Source: Candidatus Halobonum tyrrellensis G22 (GTDB lineage Archaea > Halobacteriota > Halobacteria > Halobacteriales > Haloferacaceae). From it: a stretch of DNA of 64,000 nt. The stretch spans positions 62,001 to 126,000 of the forward strand of contig NZ_ASGZ01000028.1 in the NCBI RefSeq assembly GCF_000495475.1, written 5' to 3'. Under the pieces are notes generated by a model. That model was given only the letters and a program-made list of their open reading frames with translations, was not told the origin of the DNA and ran no database searches. This document shows, piece after piece, positions 33,436 through 41,700 of this stretch. Position numbers and translations under genes: made by a program. Numbering within the stretch: position 1 is the first letter of the stretch; every line of letters starts with the position of its first letter.

Positions 33436-35105
33436 GCCTCGAACGCCCGGACGAACGCGAGGAGGAGACCGCCGTCGAGGAGCGCTCGGCGGACGAGATC
33501 GGCGAGTTGCTCGGCGACAACGTGATCGGTCGGGAGGAGCACATCAACGCGCCGGCGTACGTGATCCGGCCGGACGCGGTCCAAGAGACGCTCTCGACGC
33601 TGAAGAGCGAGGCGGGGTACGACCACCTCTCGTGTGTGACCGCCCAGGAGTACGAAGACCGGTACGAGTCGATCTACCACCTCAAGAAGTACGACGACCC
33701 CACCCAGGAGGTGAGCGTCGTCGTCCCCACCGACCGCGAGAACCCCGTCTCCGAATCCGCCGAACCGGTGTTCCGCACGGCCGACTGGCACGAACGGGAG
33801 GCGTACGACCTGGTCGGCATCGAGTACGACGACCACCCCGACCTCCGACGGATCCTCCTCCCCGACACCTGGCAGGGACACCCGCTGTCGCGCGACTACG
33901 ACCAGAACCGACCCCAGGTCGTCACGCTCCGCGAGCACGCCAACCCGCTACAGGAGGACTACAAGGCGGGCGGGCAGGACAGCGACACGATGCTGCTCAA
34001 CATCGGGCCGCACCACCCGGCGACCCACGGCGTCCTCCACGTCGAGACGGTGCTCGACGGCGAGCAGGTCGCCAACATCGACCCGGACATCGGCTACCTC
34101 CACCGGTGTGAAGAGCAGATGTGTCAGAACGGCACCTACCGCCACCAGATCATGCCGTACCCCGACCGCTGGGACTACACGGCCAACATGCCCAACGAGT
34201 GGGCGTACGCGCGCGCGGCGGAGGCGCTCGCCGACATCGACGTGCCCGAGTACGCGCAGGTGCTCCGGACGATGGGGTCGGAGCTCAGCCGGATGACGGG
34301 CCACTTCCTCGCGCTCTCTACGTTCGCGCTCGACGTGTACGGCGACTTCTCCGCCATCTTCATGTACGGGATGCGCGACCGGGAGAAAGCACAGAACATC
34401 CTCGAGGACCTCACGGGCCAGCGGATGATGTACAACTACTTCCGGCTCGGCGGGGTCGTCTGGGACCTCCCGGAACCCCGCGAGGAGTTCTTCGAGAAGA
34501 CGCGCGACTTCCTCGAAGACCTGCCCCAGGCGCTCGAAGAGTACCACGACCTGATCTCCGCCAACGAGATCCTCCAGATGCGGACGGTCGATACGGGCGT
34601 CCTGCCGCCGGAAGTGGCGAAGGAGTACGGTGCGACCGGGCCGGTCGCGCGCGGGTCGGGGGTCGACTACGACCTCCGCCGGGACGACCCGTACGGCTAC
34701 TACGACGAACTCGACTGGGACGTCGTCACCGAGGACGGCTGTGACAACTACAGCCGCCTGCTGGTCCGGATGCGCGAGGTCGAGGAGTCAGCGAAGATCG
34801 TCGGCCAGTGTATCGACCTCTTAGAGGAGTGGCCGGAGGACGACCGCACGATCCAGTCGAACGTCCCCCGGACGCTCAAGCCCGACGACGACACCGAAGT
34901 GTACCGGGCCGTGGAGAACGCGAAGGGCGAACTCGGCGTCTACATCCGCGCGGACGGCACCGACAAGCCCGCGCGGTTCAAGATCCGCAGTCCGTGTTTC
35001 TCCAACCTCCAGACGCTCCCGGAGATGTCCACCGGCGAGTACGTGCCCGACATGATCGCCTCGCTCGGCAGCCTCGACGTCGTCCTCGGTGAGGTGGACC
35101 GGTGA
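33432..35105 (+). CDS. nuoCD: Complex I subunits C and D fused (NuoCD)
   Basis: The protein is 557 aa. Residues about 45-165 match NuoC: YESIYHLKKYDDPTQEVSVVV, the ADWHEREAYDLVGIEYDDHPDLRRILLPDTWQGHPL signature, then RDYDQNRP. From about residue 180 the NuoD part follows: MLLNIGPHHPATHGVLHVE, IGYLHRCEEQMCQN (quinone-site region), MGSELSRMTGH, and SLGSLDVVLGEVDR at the end. This 49-kDa-type domain, related to the [NiFe]-hydrogenase large subunit, forms the quinone pocket with NuoB; the Ni-binding Cys pairs are absent as expected. The C-D fusion occurs in several lineages. The start overlaps nuoB by 4 nt. Confidence 0.96.
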   Translation: MSLERPDEREEETAVEERSADEIGELLGDNVIGREEHINAPAYVIRPDAVQETLSTLKSEAGYDHLSCVTAQEYEDRYESIYHLKKYDDPTQEVSVVVPTDRENPVSESAEPVFRTADWHEREAYDLVGIEYDDHPDLRRILLPDTWQGHPLSRDYDQNRPQVVTLREHANPLQEDYKAGGQDSDTMLLNIGPHHPATHGVLHVETVLDGEQVANIDPDIGYLHRCEEQMCQNGTYRHQIMPYPDRWDYTANMPNEWAYARAAEALADIDVPEYAQVLRTMGSELSRMTGHFLALSTFALDVYGDFSAIFMYGMRDREKAQNILEDLTGQRMMYNYFRLGGVVWDLPEPREEFFEKTRDFLEDLPQALEEYHDLISANEILQMRTVDTGVLPPEVAKEYGATGPVARGSGVDYDLRRDDPYGYYDELDWDVVTEDGCDNYSRLLVRMREVEESAKIVGQCIDLLEEWPEDDRTIQSNVPRTLKPDDDTEVYRAVENAKGELGVYIRADGTDKPARFKIRSPCFSNLQTLPEMSTGEYVPDMIASLGSLDVVLGEVDR

Positions 35106-36163
35106 CGCCGCTCCAGGTCCAGACGTTCCCCGAGGCCATCGCGGCGATGCTGCCGTGGAGCGGGCTGTGGGTGGACGTACTGAGCGCGCTCGTCGGCACG
35201 TTCCTCGTCGCCAACTTCCTGCTGCTCAACACCGCCGTCGCGGGACCGTGGGCCAAACGGAAGATCACGGCGGCGTTCACCGACCGCATCTCGGTCAACC
35301 GGATGGGCCCCGCGGGGATCTTGACCATCCCGGCCGACGCGGTCCGCCTGCTGTCGAAAGAGCAGATCATCCCCGAGGGCGTCGACCGCCCCGCGTGGGA
35401 CATGGGGCCGATCCTGATCCCGTTTTCGGCGCTGCTCGGCTTCGCGGTCATCCCGATGGGGAGCGGTATCCAGGTGGCCGACCCCGAGGTGGGGATCGCG
35501 TTCGCGTTCGCCGCCTCGTCGATCGCGTCGCTCGGGCTGATCATGATGGGGTACGCCTCGAACAACAAGTACTCGCTCATGGGCGGGCTGCGCGCGGTGG
35601 CGTCGAACATCGCCTACGAGATCCCGCTGGTCGTCACCGGCGTGTCGGTGATCCTCTTCACCGGGTCGCTCCGGACGAGCACCATCGTCGCCGAACAGGC
35701 GCAGCCGCTGGTGACGCTGTGGGGGGTCTCGATCCCGCAGTGGTTCGCGTTCGTCAACCCGTTCGCGTTCGCGCTGTTCACGGTGGCGAACCTCGCGGAG
35801 GTCGGCCGCAACCCGTTCGACATCCCCGAGGCGCCGACGGAACTCGTCGCGGGGTACCAGACGGAGTACAGTTCGGCGTACTTCGTGCTGATCTACCTCG
35901 GCGAGTTCATCCACATCTTCCTCGGCGGCGCGATCGCGGCGACGCTGTTCCTCGGCGGTCCCGCGGGGCCCGGCCCGGCGGCGCTCGGCATCGTCTGGTT
36001 CACCGCGAAGATCTGGGCGTTCTACCTGTTCACCCAGTGGGCGCGGTCGGCGATCCCCCGGCTCCGGGTCGACCAGTTCATCGAGATCGGCTGGAAGGGC
36101 ATGCTCGTGCTCTCGTTCGCAAACCTCGTCCTCACGGCGGTCATCGTGGGGGTGCTCGCGTAA
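35102..36163 (+). CDS. nuoH: Complex I subunit H (NuoH)
   Basis: A 353-aa membrane subunit with about eight helices, which links the quinone cavity to the proton path. Motifs include DRISVNRMGPAGILTIPADAVRLLSKE (conserved Arg-Gly-Pro region of the first cytoplasmic loop), YASNNKYSLMGGLRAVASNIAYEIPL (conserved family loop) and NPFDIPEAPTELVAGYQTEYSS with its Glu residues. The GTG start overlaps nuoCD by 4 nt, and nuoI follows after 6 bp. Confidence 0.96.
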   Translation: MTPLQVQTFPEAIAAMLPWSGLWVDVLSALVGTFLVANFLLLNTAVAGPWAKRKITAAFTDRISVNRMGPAGILTIPADAVRLLSKEQIIPEGVDRPAWDMGPILIPFSALLGFAVIPMGSGIQVADPEVGIAFAFAASSIASLGLIMMGYASNNKYSLMGGLRAVASNIAYEIPLVVTGVSVILFTGSLRTSTIVAEQAQPLVTLWGVSIPQWFAFVNPFAFALFTVANLAEVGRNPFDIPEAPTELVAGYQTEYSSAYFVLIYLGEFIHIFLGGAIAATLFLGGPAGPGPAALGIVWFTAKIWAFYLFTQWARSAIPRLRVDQFIEIGWKGMLVLSFANLVLTAVIVGVLA

Positions 36164-36169
36164 CTGACA

Positions 36170-36631
36170 ATGATCGGACTACTCAAAGGCATGGCGACGA
36201 CGATGAAGCACGCATTGGACGGGACGACGTTCACGGTGGAGTACCCCGACGTCGCGCCCGAGGTGAGCCCCCGGTTCCGCGGGGTGCACAAGTTCTCACA
36301 GGAGCGGTGCATCTGGTGTCGCCAGTGTGAGAACGTCTGTCCGAACGACACGATCCAGATCGTCCAGGACGAACAGCGGAACGGCGAGCAGTACAACCTC
36401 CACATCGGCCAGTGCATCTACTGCCGGCTGTGCGAGGAGGTGTGTCCGGTCGACGCCATCCTGCTCACGCAGAACTTCGAGTTCACCGCCGACACGAAAG
36501 ACGAGTTCGTGTACAACAAAGAGCAGTTGAAGAACGTCCCCTGGTACAAGGAGATCGACCCGCTCAACGCGCGCGAACCCGACCGCGGCGCGTGGGTCGG
36601 CGAGGGCGAGGGCGAAGTCGACTACCAGTAG
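36170..36631 (+). CDS. nuoI: Complex I subunit I (NuoI), two 4Fe-4S clusters
   Basis: A 153-aa ferredoxin-type subunit. Two C-x2-C-x2-C-x3-C-P motifs are present, CIWCRQCENVCP (about residue 45) and CIYCRLCEEVCP (about residue 84), which bind clusters N6a and N6b. They pass electrons to NuoB. The usual NADH module that feeds it (NuoE, F and G) is not in the operon, so the donor must be different or encoded elsewhere. It is followed by a 223-bp gap, the only long gap inside the operon. Confidence 0.96.
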   Translation: MIGLLKGMATTMKHALDGTTFTVEYPDVAPEVSPRFRGVHKFSQERCIWCRQCENVCPNDTIQIVQDEQRNGEQYNLHIGQCIYCRLCEEVCPVDAILLTQNFEFTADTKDEFVYNKEQLKNVPWYKEIDPLNAREPDRGAWVGEGEGEVDYQ

Positions 36632-36686
36632 TCGGCTCGCCGGGTTTCGCCCCACAGCCGGGTCTCCACCGCGTTTGCTCCCGTCT

Positions 36687-36728
36687 CCGGTCGTCCGACG
36701 AGGCAGTTCCTCGCCGGTCGTCCGACGA
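36687..36728 (+). repeat. 15-bp direct repeat in the gap between nuoI and nuoJ1
   Basis: CCGGTCGTCCGACGA occurs at 36687-36701 and again at 36714-36728, a 27-bp period, inside the 223-bp gap 36632-36854. An AT-richer element, CCTTCAAAC (about 36823-36831), lies 25-32 nt before nuoJ1 and may be an internal promoter. The gap contains no convincing gene. Confidence 0.45.
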
Positions 36729-36854
36729 CCCGCCCGGGGGACGAACGACTATTCGGTTCCGAGTTCCGGCCGCACGCGCGCCGGGGCCGCGTTCGCGACG
36801 ACGCGCGGGCGAGTCTCGAAACCTTCAAACGCCCTCCGACGGGACGTTCGGGTA

Positions 36855-37130
36855 ATGGTTGTAGAGACTATCGCGTTCGCGCTGTTCGCCCTCGTCACGG
36901 TGGGCTGCAGCCTGGGCGTCGTCCTCATGGAGGACGTGTGGCACTCCGCACTCCTCCTCGGCGGCGCCCTGTTGAGCGTCGCGGTGCATTACGTGATGCT
37001 GCAGGCGGAGTTCCTCGCCGCCATGCAGATCCTCGTCTACGTGGGCGGGGTGATCGTCCTCATCACGTTCGCCGTCATGCTCGTGCGAACCGAAAGTGCG
37101 GACGCGGACACGGAGGCGATGCGCACGTGA
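36855..37130 (+). CDS. nuoJ1: Complex I subunit J, N-terminal half (NuoJ1)
   Basis: The protein is 91 aa and has three helices: ETIAFALFALVTVGCSLGVVLME, DVWHSALLLGGALLSVAVHYVML, and the MQILVYVGGVIVLITFAVML segment that is the key helix of NuoJ (the NuoJ/ND6 pi-bulge helix). In bacteria this is one protein of about 180-200 aa with two more helices; haloarchaea split it, and the remaining part is encoded by the next gene. ATG at 36855, possibly with its own promoter. Confidence 0.92.
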   Translation: MVVETIAFALFALVTVGCSLGVVLMEDVWHSALLLGGALLSVAVHYVMLQAEFLAAMQILVYVGGVIVLITFAVMLVRTESADADTEAMRT

Positions 37131-37178
37131 GCACCGTCGGTGCACCCCCGAACACGCGCGTCTCGGGGGGTGGCTGTC

Positions 37179-37805
37179 GTGGTTGACGACGACCGGGAGA
37201 CTTCGACGCCCAGTCTGGACCTCGGCTCGCACCTCGCGCCGGGGCTGGTCGCGGTCGCGCTGTTCGTCGTGATGGCCGCCGTGTTCGTGGGCGCCTCGTT
37301 CGGCACCGCCGCGGGCTTCGAGGCGTACCACGTCGCGGACAACGTCACCGTGACCTCGGACACGAGCGCGAACGTCTCGATGGCGGTAGAGGGTGGGGCG
37401 ACGGTCGCGGTCGTCAACGGGACGGACGGGAGCGAGACCGTGTCGGTCTCGGACGACCCGAACGCCAACGTGAGCCTCGTCGAACAGAACGGCGAGTTGA
37501 TCGCGCAGGTCGTCGAGCCGACGAGCGTGACCGCGAGTCTGGGGTACGCGATGTTCAACCTCGACGGTCACATCGACGCGGAGGGGTTCCTGGTCGCGTT
37601 CGAACTGATCGACATCGTGCTCGTCGCGGCCATCGCCGCGGCGGTGATGCTCGGCCGGTCGGAGCCGGGCACGCGGGTCTCTCGGGGCCTGACCGGTGAG
37701 GGCGGACTCACCGACGGCGGCCGCGAGACCCGCGAGGCCGGCCCGGCGACCGACAGCGGGCGGGACGGAACCGCGGGCGACGACCGCCGGGAGGGTGACG
37801 ACTGA
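37179..37805 (+). CDS. nuoJ2: Complex I subunit J, C-terminal half (NuoJ2), with a large extra loop
   Basis: The protein is about 208 aa. It has one helix near the N-terminus (LVAVALFVVMAAVFVGASFG) and one near residue 145 (GFLVAFELIDIVLVAAIAAAVMLG), as expected for the last part of NuoJ. Between them is a Thr/Val/Ser-rich insert of about 65 residues (HVADNVTVTSDTSANVSM onward) with four N-X-S/T sequons. A charged tail of some 45 residues follows the second helix. The GTG at 37179 was chosen because GGGGGGTGG eight bases upstream resembles a Shine-Dalgarno site; GTGs at 37140 and 37170 are alternatives. Confidence 0.85.
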   Translation: MVDDDRETSTPSLDLGSHLAPGLVAVALFVVMAAVFVGASFGTAAGFEAYHVADNVTVTSDTSANVSMAVEGGATVAVVNGTDGSETVSVSDDPNANVSLVEQNGELIAQVVEPTSVTASLGYAMFNLDGHIDAEGFLVAFELIDIVLVAAIAAAVMLGRSEPGTRVSRGLTGEGGLTDGGRETREAGPATDSGRDGTAGDDRREGDD

Positions 37806-38107
37806 TGGTTCCAGCCGAGTGGTACCTGATCCTCGCGGCGGCGGTGTTCTGCATCGGCGTGTTCGGCCTGCTCACGCGGCAGAACGCCCTGCTGTTCCTG
37901 ATGTCGGTCGAACTCATGTTGAACGCCGCGAACATCAACCTCGCCGCGTTCTCCTACTACTGGGGGAACGTGACGGGCCAGACGTTCGGGCTGTTCGTGA
38001 TGGCGCTCGCGGCCGCGGAGGTCGCGGTCGGCATCGGCATCATCCTGGTACTGTACCGTAACTTCAGCGCCGTCGACGTCACCGACGCGACGACTATGAG
38101 GTGGTAA
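37805..38107 (+). CDS. nuoK: Complex I subunit K (NuoK)
   Basis: A 100-aa subunit with three helices. The conserved pieces are FGLLTRQNALLFLMSVELMLNAANINL, which carries the buried Glu of the proton channel, and MALAAAEVAVGIGIILVLYRN with the second essential Glu. Its ATG shares one base with the nuoJ2 stop (TGATG). Confidence 0.96.
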   Translation: MVPAEWYLILAAAVFCIGVFGLLTRQNALLFLMSVELMLNAANINLAAFSYYWGNVTGQTFGLFVMALAAAEVAVGIGIILVLYRNFSAVDVTDATTMRW

Positions 38108-38110
38108 CGT

Positions 38111-40177
38111 ATGGCTGCATTCGACTACGCGCCGGCGATCGTGCTCCTACCGTTCGTGTCGTTCCTCGTCTCGTTGGGGGCGGCGCTGTACGGCGACGAC
38201 GTGCTCCCGAAGGGCGGCGCCCTCGCGGGCATCGTCGCGACCGCCGGCTCACTGATCCTCTCGCTGTGGGTGTTCTTCACCGTCAGCGCTGGTAACGTCT
38301 ACAACCAAACCATCTACACGTGGACGACCGGAGCGGGTGCCGCGGGCGAGGAGGCGCTCGAACTCACGTTCGGGCTGCTGCTCGACCCGCTGTCGTCGAT
38401 GATGCTTATCATCGTCTCGCTGGTCGCGCTCCTCGTCCACGTCTTCTCGCTCGGCTACATGAACGACGAGGGCGAGACCGGACTGCCGCGCTACTACGCC
38501 GGTCTCGGGCTGTTCTCGGCGTCGATGCTCGGATTCGTCGTCGCGCACAACATCCTGATGGCGTTCATGTTCTTCGAACTGGTGGGGCTGTGCTCGTTCC
38601 TCCTCATCGGCTTCTGGTTCCGCGAGCCCGGCCCGCCGTCGGCGGCGAAGAAGGCGTTCCTCGTCACCCGGTTCGGGGACTACTTCTTCCTCGTCGGCGT
38701 CGTGGCCATCTTCGCGACGTTCGGCACCGGTCGGTTCGCGGGCGCCGAGTCGTTCCCGGTGCTCGCCGAGGAGGTGCTCGCGGGCGAAGTCGCGGTCAAC
38801 ACGTTCGGGTTCGCCCCGACGACGTGGTTCACCGTCGTCGGACTGCTCGTCCTCGGCGGGGTCATCGGCAAGTCGGCGCAGTTCCCGCTGCACACGTGGC
38901 TCCCCGACGCGATGGAGGGTCCGACGCCCGTCTCCGCGCTCATCCACGCGGCGACGATGGTCGCGGCCGGCGTCTACCTGGTCGCGCGGATGTACGGCTT
39001 CTACGCCGTCTCGCCGACCGCGCTCGCGGTCATCGCGCTCGTCGGCGGGTTCACGGCGCTGGTGGCGGCGACGATGGGCGTCGTCAAACGCGAGATCAAG
39101 CAGGTGCTCGCGTACTCCACCATCTCGCAGTACGGCTACATGATGCTCGCACTCGGCGCGGGCGGCTACGTGGCCGCGACGTTCCACCTGCTCACCCACG
39201 CGTTCTTCAAGGCGCTGCTGTTCTTGGGCGCCGGGTCGGTGATCATCGCGATGCACCACAACGAGAACATGTGGGACATGGGCGGGCTGAAAGACCGGAT
39301 GCCAGTCACCTACTGGACGTTCCTCTCGGGGTCGCTCGCGCTTGCGGGCATCATCCCCTTCGCGGGCTTCTGGTCGAAAGACGAGGTGCTCTACGAGGCG
39401 CTCGTCCACGGCCTGGGGACCGACGGCGGTCTCGGGACGATATTCCTCGTCGCGTACGCGTTCGGTCTCCTGGCCGTCTTCTTCACCGGCTTCTACACCT
39501 TCCGGATGGTGTTTCTCACCTTCCACGGCGACGCCCGGACCGGCCAGGCGCGCGACCCGGAGGGGGTCGGCTGGAACGTGAAGGGGCCGCTCGCGGTGTT
39601 GGGCGTGCTCGCGGCGGTCACCGGCTTCGTCAACATGACGCCCGTCGCCGACCTGTTCGACCTCGACATCGAGTACCTCCACCGGTGGCTGGAAGGACCG
39701 GAGGGTGTCGAGTTCATGAGCGCGCTGTCGGCCCACCACTACCTCGAACTGCTCGAGAGTGACGTGACCGGCATCCACGCCGCGGAACTCGACCCGCTGA
39801 TCCCCGGCGGCGTCTCGCTGCTGTTGGCGCTCGCGGGGGTCGGTCTCGCGTACGCGCTGTACGGCCGCGGCGAACCCGAGGAGTACACCGCGAAACTCGG
39901 CGGCGTACAGGACCTGCTGTACAACAACTACTACCAGGACGAGTACCAGGTCGCCATCGCCGAGCGGGTCGTCCTCCCGCTGTCGCGTGCGGCGGACAAG
40001 TTCGACCAGAGCGGGGTCGACGGCGTCGTCAACGGCGTCTCCAGCGTGAGCCTGTTCTCGGGGTCGCGCGTCAGGCGCGTCCAGACGGGTCTCGTGAGTA
40101 ACTACGCGGCGCTCGTGACGCTCGGGCTGACGGTGTTGCTCGTGGCGTTCGGCATCTACGGAGGCTGGTTACTGTGA
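38111..40177 (+). CDS. nuoL: Complex I subunit L (NuoL), antiporter-like
   Basis: The product is a 688-aa proton-pumping subunit of the Mrp antiporter type. Conserved stretches include FMFFELVGLCSFLLIGFWF (helix 5 Glu), LHTWLPDAMEGPTPVSALIHAATMVAAGVYL (with the channel His region), KREIKQVLAYSTISQYGYMMLA (with Lys) and the FSKDEVL-type loop as FWSKDEVLYEALV. A long C-terminal stretch after about residue 490 probably forms the lateral helix and last membrane segment. It begins 3 bp after nuoK stops and overlaps nuoM by 4 nt. Confidence 0.96.
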   Translation: MAAFDYAPAIVLLPFVSFLVSLGAALYGDDVLPKGGALAGIVATAGSLILSLWVFFTVSAGNVYNQTIYTWTTGAGAAGEEALELTFGLLLDPLSSMMLIIVSLVALLVHVFSLGYMNDEGETGLPRYYAGLGLFSASMLGFVVAHNILMAFMFFELVGLCSFLLIGFWFREPGPPSAAKKAFLVTRFGDYFFLVGVVAIFATFGTGRFAGAESFPVLAEEVLAGEVAVNTFGFAPTTWFTVVGLLVLGGVIGKSAQFPLHTWLPDAMEGPTPVSALIHAATMVAAGVYLVARMYGFYAVSPTALAVIALVGGFTALVAATMGVVKREIKQVLAYSTISQYGYMMLALGAGGYVAATFHLLTHAFFKALLFLGAGSVIIAMHHNENMWDMGGLKDRMPVTYWTFLSGSLALAGIIPFAGFWSKDEVLYEALVHGLGTDGGLGTIFLVAYAFGLLAVFFTGFYTFRMVFLTFHGDARTGQARDPEGVGWNVKGPLAVLGVLAAVTGFVNMTPVADLFDLDIEYLHRWLEGPEGVEFMSALSAHHYLELLESDVTGIHAAELDPLIPGGVSLLLALAGVGLAYALYGRGEPEEYTAKLGGVQDLLYNNYYQDEYQVAIAERVVLPLSRAADKFDQSGVDGVVNGVSSVSLFSGSRVRRVQTGLVSNYAALVTLGLTVLLVAFGIYGGWLL

Positions 40178-41700
40178 TAATCGAAGCACTCATCGGATTC
40201 ACGTTCCTCGCCGCGCTGGTGGTCATGCTCGCTCCCGACGAGTACGCCGGGCGGCTGGCGTTCGGCCTCAGCCTGCTCCCGGTCGTCGGGAGCCTGTACA
40301 TGTGGTCGCAGTTCGACGCGACGGGCAACGCCCTGCTCGAGGGCGGGTCGCTCGCGTTCGAGACGCAGGTGCCGTGGCTCACCGCCGCCGGCTACCAGAT
40401 CCAGTGGTTCGTCGGCGTCGACGGCATCAGCCTCCCGCTGATCGTCCTCGCGACGGTGCTGTCGTCGCTCGCCATCCTCTCGGCGTGGACGCCGATCGAC
40501 AGCCGGCAGAGCCAGTTCTTCGGGCTGATGCTGTTCATGGAGGCGAACCTGCTGGGCGTGTTCACCGCGCTCGACTTCTTCCTCTGGTTCGTCTTCTGGG
40601 AGGCGGTGTTGGTCCCGATGTACTTCCTGATCGCCATCTGGGGCGGTCCCCGGCGGAAGTACGCCGCGATCAAGTTCTTCGTCTACACGAACATCGCGAG
40701 CCTGATCATGTTCATCGGGTTCATGGCGCTGGTGTTCAACCTCGACGTGAACACGTTCGGCCTGCCCGCCGTCGCGGTGGCGTTGCGCTCGGGCGGGCTG
40801 TCGGGCGCGTTCGGTCTCTCGCCGACGGCGCTCAAGACCGCCGCGTTCGCCGCGATGTTCCTCGGGTTCGCGGTGAAGGTGCCGGTCGTCCCGTTCCACA
40901 CGTGGCTGCCCGACGCCCACGTCGAGGCGCCGACGCCGGCGTCGGTGATGCTCGCGGGCGTCCTGCTGAAGATGGGGACGTACGCGCTGTTGCGGTTCAA
41001 CTTCACGATGCTCCCCGACGTGGCGACCCAGTACGCTGGGGTCATCGCCATCTTCGCCGTGGTGTCGGTCATCTACGGCGCGCTGTTGGCGCTCGCCCAA
41101 CAGGACCTCAAGCGGATCGTCGCTTACTCGTCGGTGTCGTCGATGGGGTACGTCATCCTCGGACTGGTCGCGTACACCCAACTCGGCGTCGGCGGCGCGA
41201 CGTTCCAGATGGTCGCACACGGTCTCATCTCGGGGCTGATGTTCATGGCGGTCGGCGTCATCTACAACGTCACCCACACGCGGATGGTCGGCGACATGTC
41301 CGGCATGGCCGACCGGATGCCCGTGACGGTGGGCATCCTCGTCGCGGGCGCGTTCGGCTACATGGGCCTGCCGTTGATGGCCGGCTTCGCGGCGGAGTAC
41401 TTCATCTTCCAGGGCGCGTTCGCCTCGTCGGTGATCCCGGTCGCGCCGCTGTTCACCGCCGTCGCCATGTTCGGTATCGTCATCGTCGCGGGCTACCTGC
41501 TGCTCGCAATGCAGCGCACGCTGTTCGGTCCGTTCCGGCTGGAGACCGACTACGAGGTGACACGGGCTGAACTCCACGACACGCTCCCGCTGATGGTGCT
41601 GCTGCTGTGTACCATCGCGCTCGGTGTCGCACCCGACATCTTCTTCACCATGATCAAAGAGGCCGTTACCCCGATCCTCGCCATCGGAGGTGGTGCCTGA
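40174..41700 (+). CDS. nuoM: Complex I subunit M (NuoM), antiporter-like
   Basis: A 508-aa proton-pumping subunit. FFLWFVFWEAVLVPMYFLI contains the helix 5 Glu, VVPFHTWLPDAHVEAPTPASVMLAGVLLKMG carries the conserved Lys/His region, and QQDLKRIVAYSSVSSMGYVILG is the broken-helix signature of NuoM. The start is GTG overlapping the nuoL stop, and the stop shares a base with the nuoN ATG. Confidence 0.96.
   Translation: MIIEALIGFTFLAALVVMLAPDEYAGRLAFGLSLLPVVGSLYMWSQFDATGNALLEGGSLAFETQVPWLTAAGYQIQWFVGVDGISLPLIVLATVLSSLAILSAWTPIDSRQSQFFGLMLFMEANLLGVFTALDFFLWFVFWEAVLVPMYFLIAIWGGPRRKYAAIKFFVYTNIASLIMFIGFMALVFNLDVNTFGLPAVAVALRSGGLSGAFGLSPTALKTAAFAAMFLGFAVKVPVVPFHTWLPDAHVEAPTPASVMLAGVLLKMGTYALLRFNFTMLPDVATQYAGVIAIFAVVSVIYGALLALAQQDLKRIVAYSSVSSMGYVILGLVAYTQLGVGGATFQMVAHGLISGLMFMAVGVIYNVTHTRMVGDMSGMADRMPVTVGILVAGAFGYMGLPLMAGFAAEYFIFQGAFASSVIPVAPLFTAVAMFGIVIVAGYLLLAMQRTLFGPFRLETDYEVTRAELHDTLPLMVLLLCTIALGVAPDIFFTMIKEAVTPILAIGGGA

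Noticed and set aside
37127-37178. GTG overlapping the nuoJ1 stop as start of nuoJ2
   Set aside because: It is in another frame and meets a stop after about 17 codons.
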